Part shown: positions 63,791 to 64,000 of the stretch, in pieces
How the letters are laid out: each line of letters starts with the position of its first letter
Numbering within the stretch: position 1 is the first letter of the stretch
Notes under the pieces: generated by a model
The model's input: only the letters and a program-made list of their open reading frames with translations
Told to the model about the DNA's origin: nothing
Database searches by the model: none
Made by a program: the position numbers and the translations under genes
NCBI GenBank assembly: GCA_963798505.1
Contig: CAWCTX010000016.1
Location: forward strand, 124,001 to 188,000
Reading direction: 5' to 3'
DNA: 64,000 bases
Source: CAVWSM01 sp963798505
GTDB lineage: Bacteria > Actinomycetota > Actinomycetes > Jiangellales > Jiangellaceae

Positions 63791-64000
63791 TCAGACGAAC
63801 AAACCGAAGTACGACGCCGCCGCGAGCAACGCCCCGCCGCTGGCCAGGGGAGCAAACACCAACGCCATGGGCAGCGCCCGCGGCCGCCAGCCACCCTGCC
63901 AAGCAGCCACCGCGACCGTCACCGCGGCGACCTCGAGCACGAGCAGGCCCACCGTCATGAGGCGGACGAGCGCCCAGCCCGCCTGGATCGCCAGCGCCGA
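63791..64000 (-). CDS. membrane protein, C-terminal part (cut by window edge)
   Basis: An open frame of 69 residues runs from the window end to TGA 63791-63793 on the minus strand. It contains three hydrophobic segments: LMTVGLLVLEVAAVTVAVAA, ALPMALVFAPLASGGALL and AAASYFGLFV at the C-terminus. The start lies beyond base 64000. No family can be assigned. It is convergent with the AEC gene. Confidence 0.55.
   Translation of the reverse strand, partial: SALAIQAGWALVRLMTVGLLVLEVAAVTVAVAAWQGGWRPRALPMALVFAPLASGGALLAAASYFGLFV

Noticed and set aside
1..64000. tRNA, rRNA, CRISPR arrays, transposases
   Set aside because: I looked for cloverleaf-like CCA-ended segments, conserved rRNA stretches, regularly spaced direct repeats and transposase motifs and saw none that could be supported.

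Overview
The window is very GC-rich DNA from a chromosome of an actinobacterium. Evidence for this is the heavy G/C bias at third codon positions, frequent GTG starts, many 4-base stop/start overlaps, and actinobacterial families such as LytR-CpsA-Psr, DUF3068, DUF2203, CYTH-CHAD and a LigD-type ligase. The order Propionibacteriales (Nocardioides-like) is a reasonable guess but is not proven. I see no rRNA, tRNA, CRISPR array, transposase or prophage module. A striking general property is that about twenty genes that look like single intact proteins are split between reading frames by one-base indels, while their neighbours are clean. I read this mainly as consensus error, and I give whole-gene spans in those cases.

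Layout: 0-5.3 kb holds the end of an acyl-CoA dehydrogenase, a VOC protein, a GH20 hexosaminidase, an isochorismatase-family hydrolase and a thioredoxin-NHL protein. 5.3-9.8 kb holds an NmrA-like protein and a carbohydrate ABC importer. 9.8-14.3 kb holds a HIT protein, an SRPBCC protein and an E1alpha-E1beta-E2 2-oxoacid dehydrogenase operon. 14.5-24.1 kb is an EamA transporter followed by a GntR/UTRA regulator and a tightly overlapping operon (binding protein, two permeases, NagZ-like GH3, BadF-type sugar kinase, MurQ, AnmK). 24.1-29.7 kb has a secreted GH3 enzyme with a Calx-beta-like domain, a HisC-type aminotransferase, an EamA remnant, a small membrane protein and a tyrosine phosphatase. 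29.7-41.9 kb has cyclopropane-fatty-acid synthase, an ABC exporter pair, an aldo/keto reductase, a LigD-like PE-ligase, IMPase-like, TetR and MerR genes, a chorismate mutase and a phytoene-dehydrogenase-like oxidoreductase. 42-54.2 kb has an MMPL transporter, a four-gene operon (HTH_42 remnant, MFS, small protein, SpoU methylase), CYTH-CHAD, ABC-F, GNAT and LytR-CpsA-Psr genes. 54.2-64 kb has PstS, a cupin, an exo/endonuclease-phosphatase, DUF3068, MarR with a dioxygenase, a large LuxR ATPase regulator and an AEC transporter.

The most coherent system is the 15.6-24.1 kb operon. The enzymes predict import of peptidoglycan-derived amino sugars by an ABC transporter, cleavage by NagZ, phosphorylation by the sugar kinase and by AnmK, and removal of the lactyl ether by MurQ. 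A DasR-like GntR repressor probably controls it through TGGTCTA-containing sites before the regulator and before the binding protein. The GH20 hexosaminidase at the left end and the secreted GH3 enzyme just downstream could feed it.

Several unexplained repeat structures also stand out: a four-copy alternating 20-base motif at 29.7 kb, a GCTGGGGCGCCCCAGC palindrome at two distant intergenic sites, a long inverted repeat inside the E2 linker, and strong hairpins at 41.9 and 59.4 kb.
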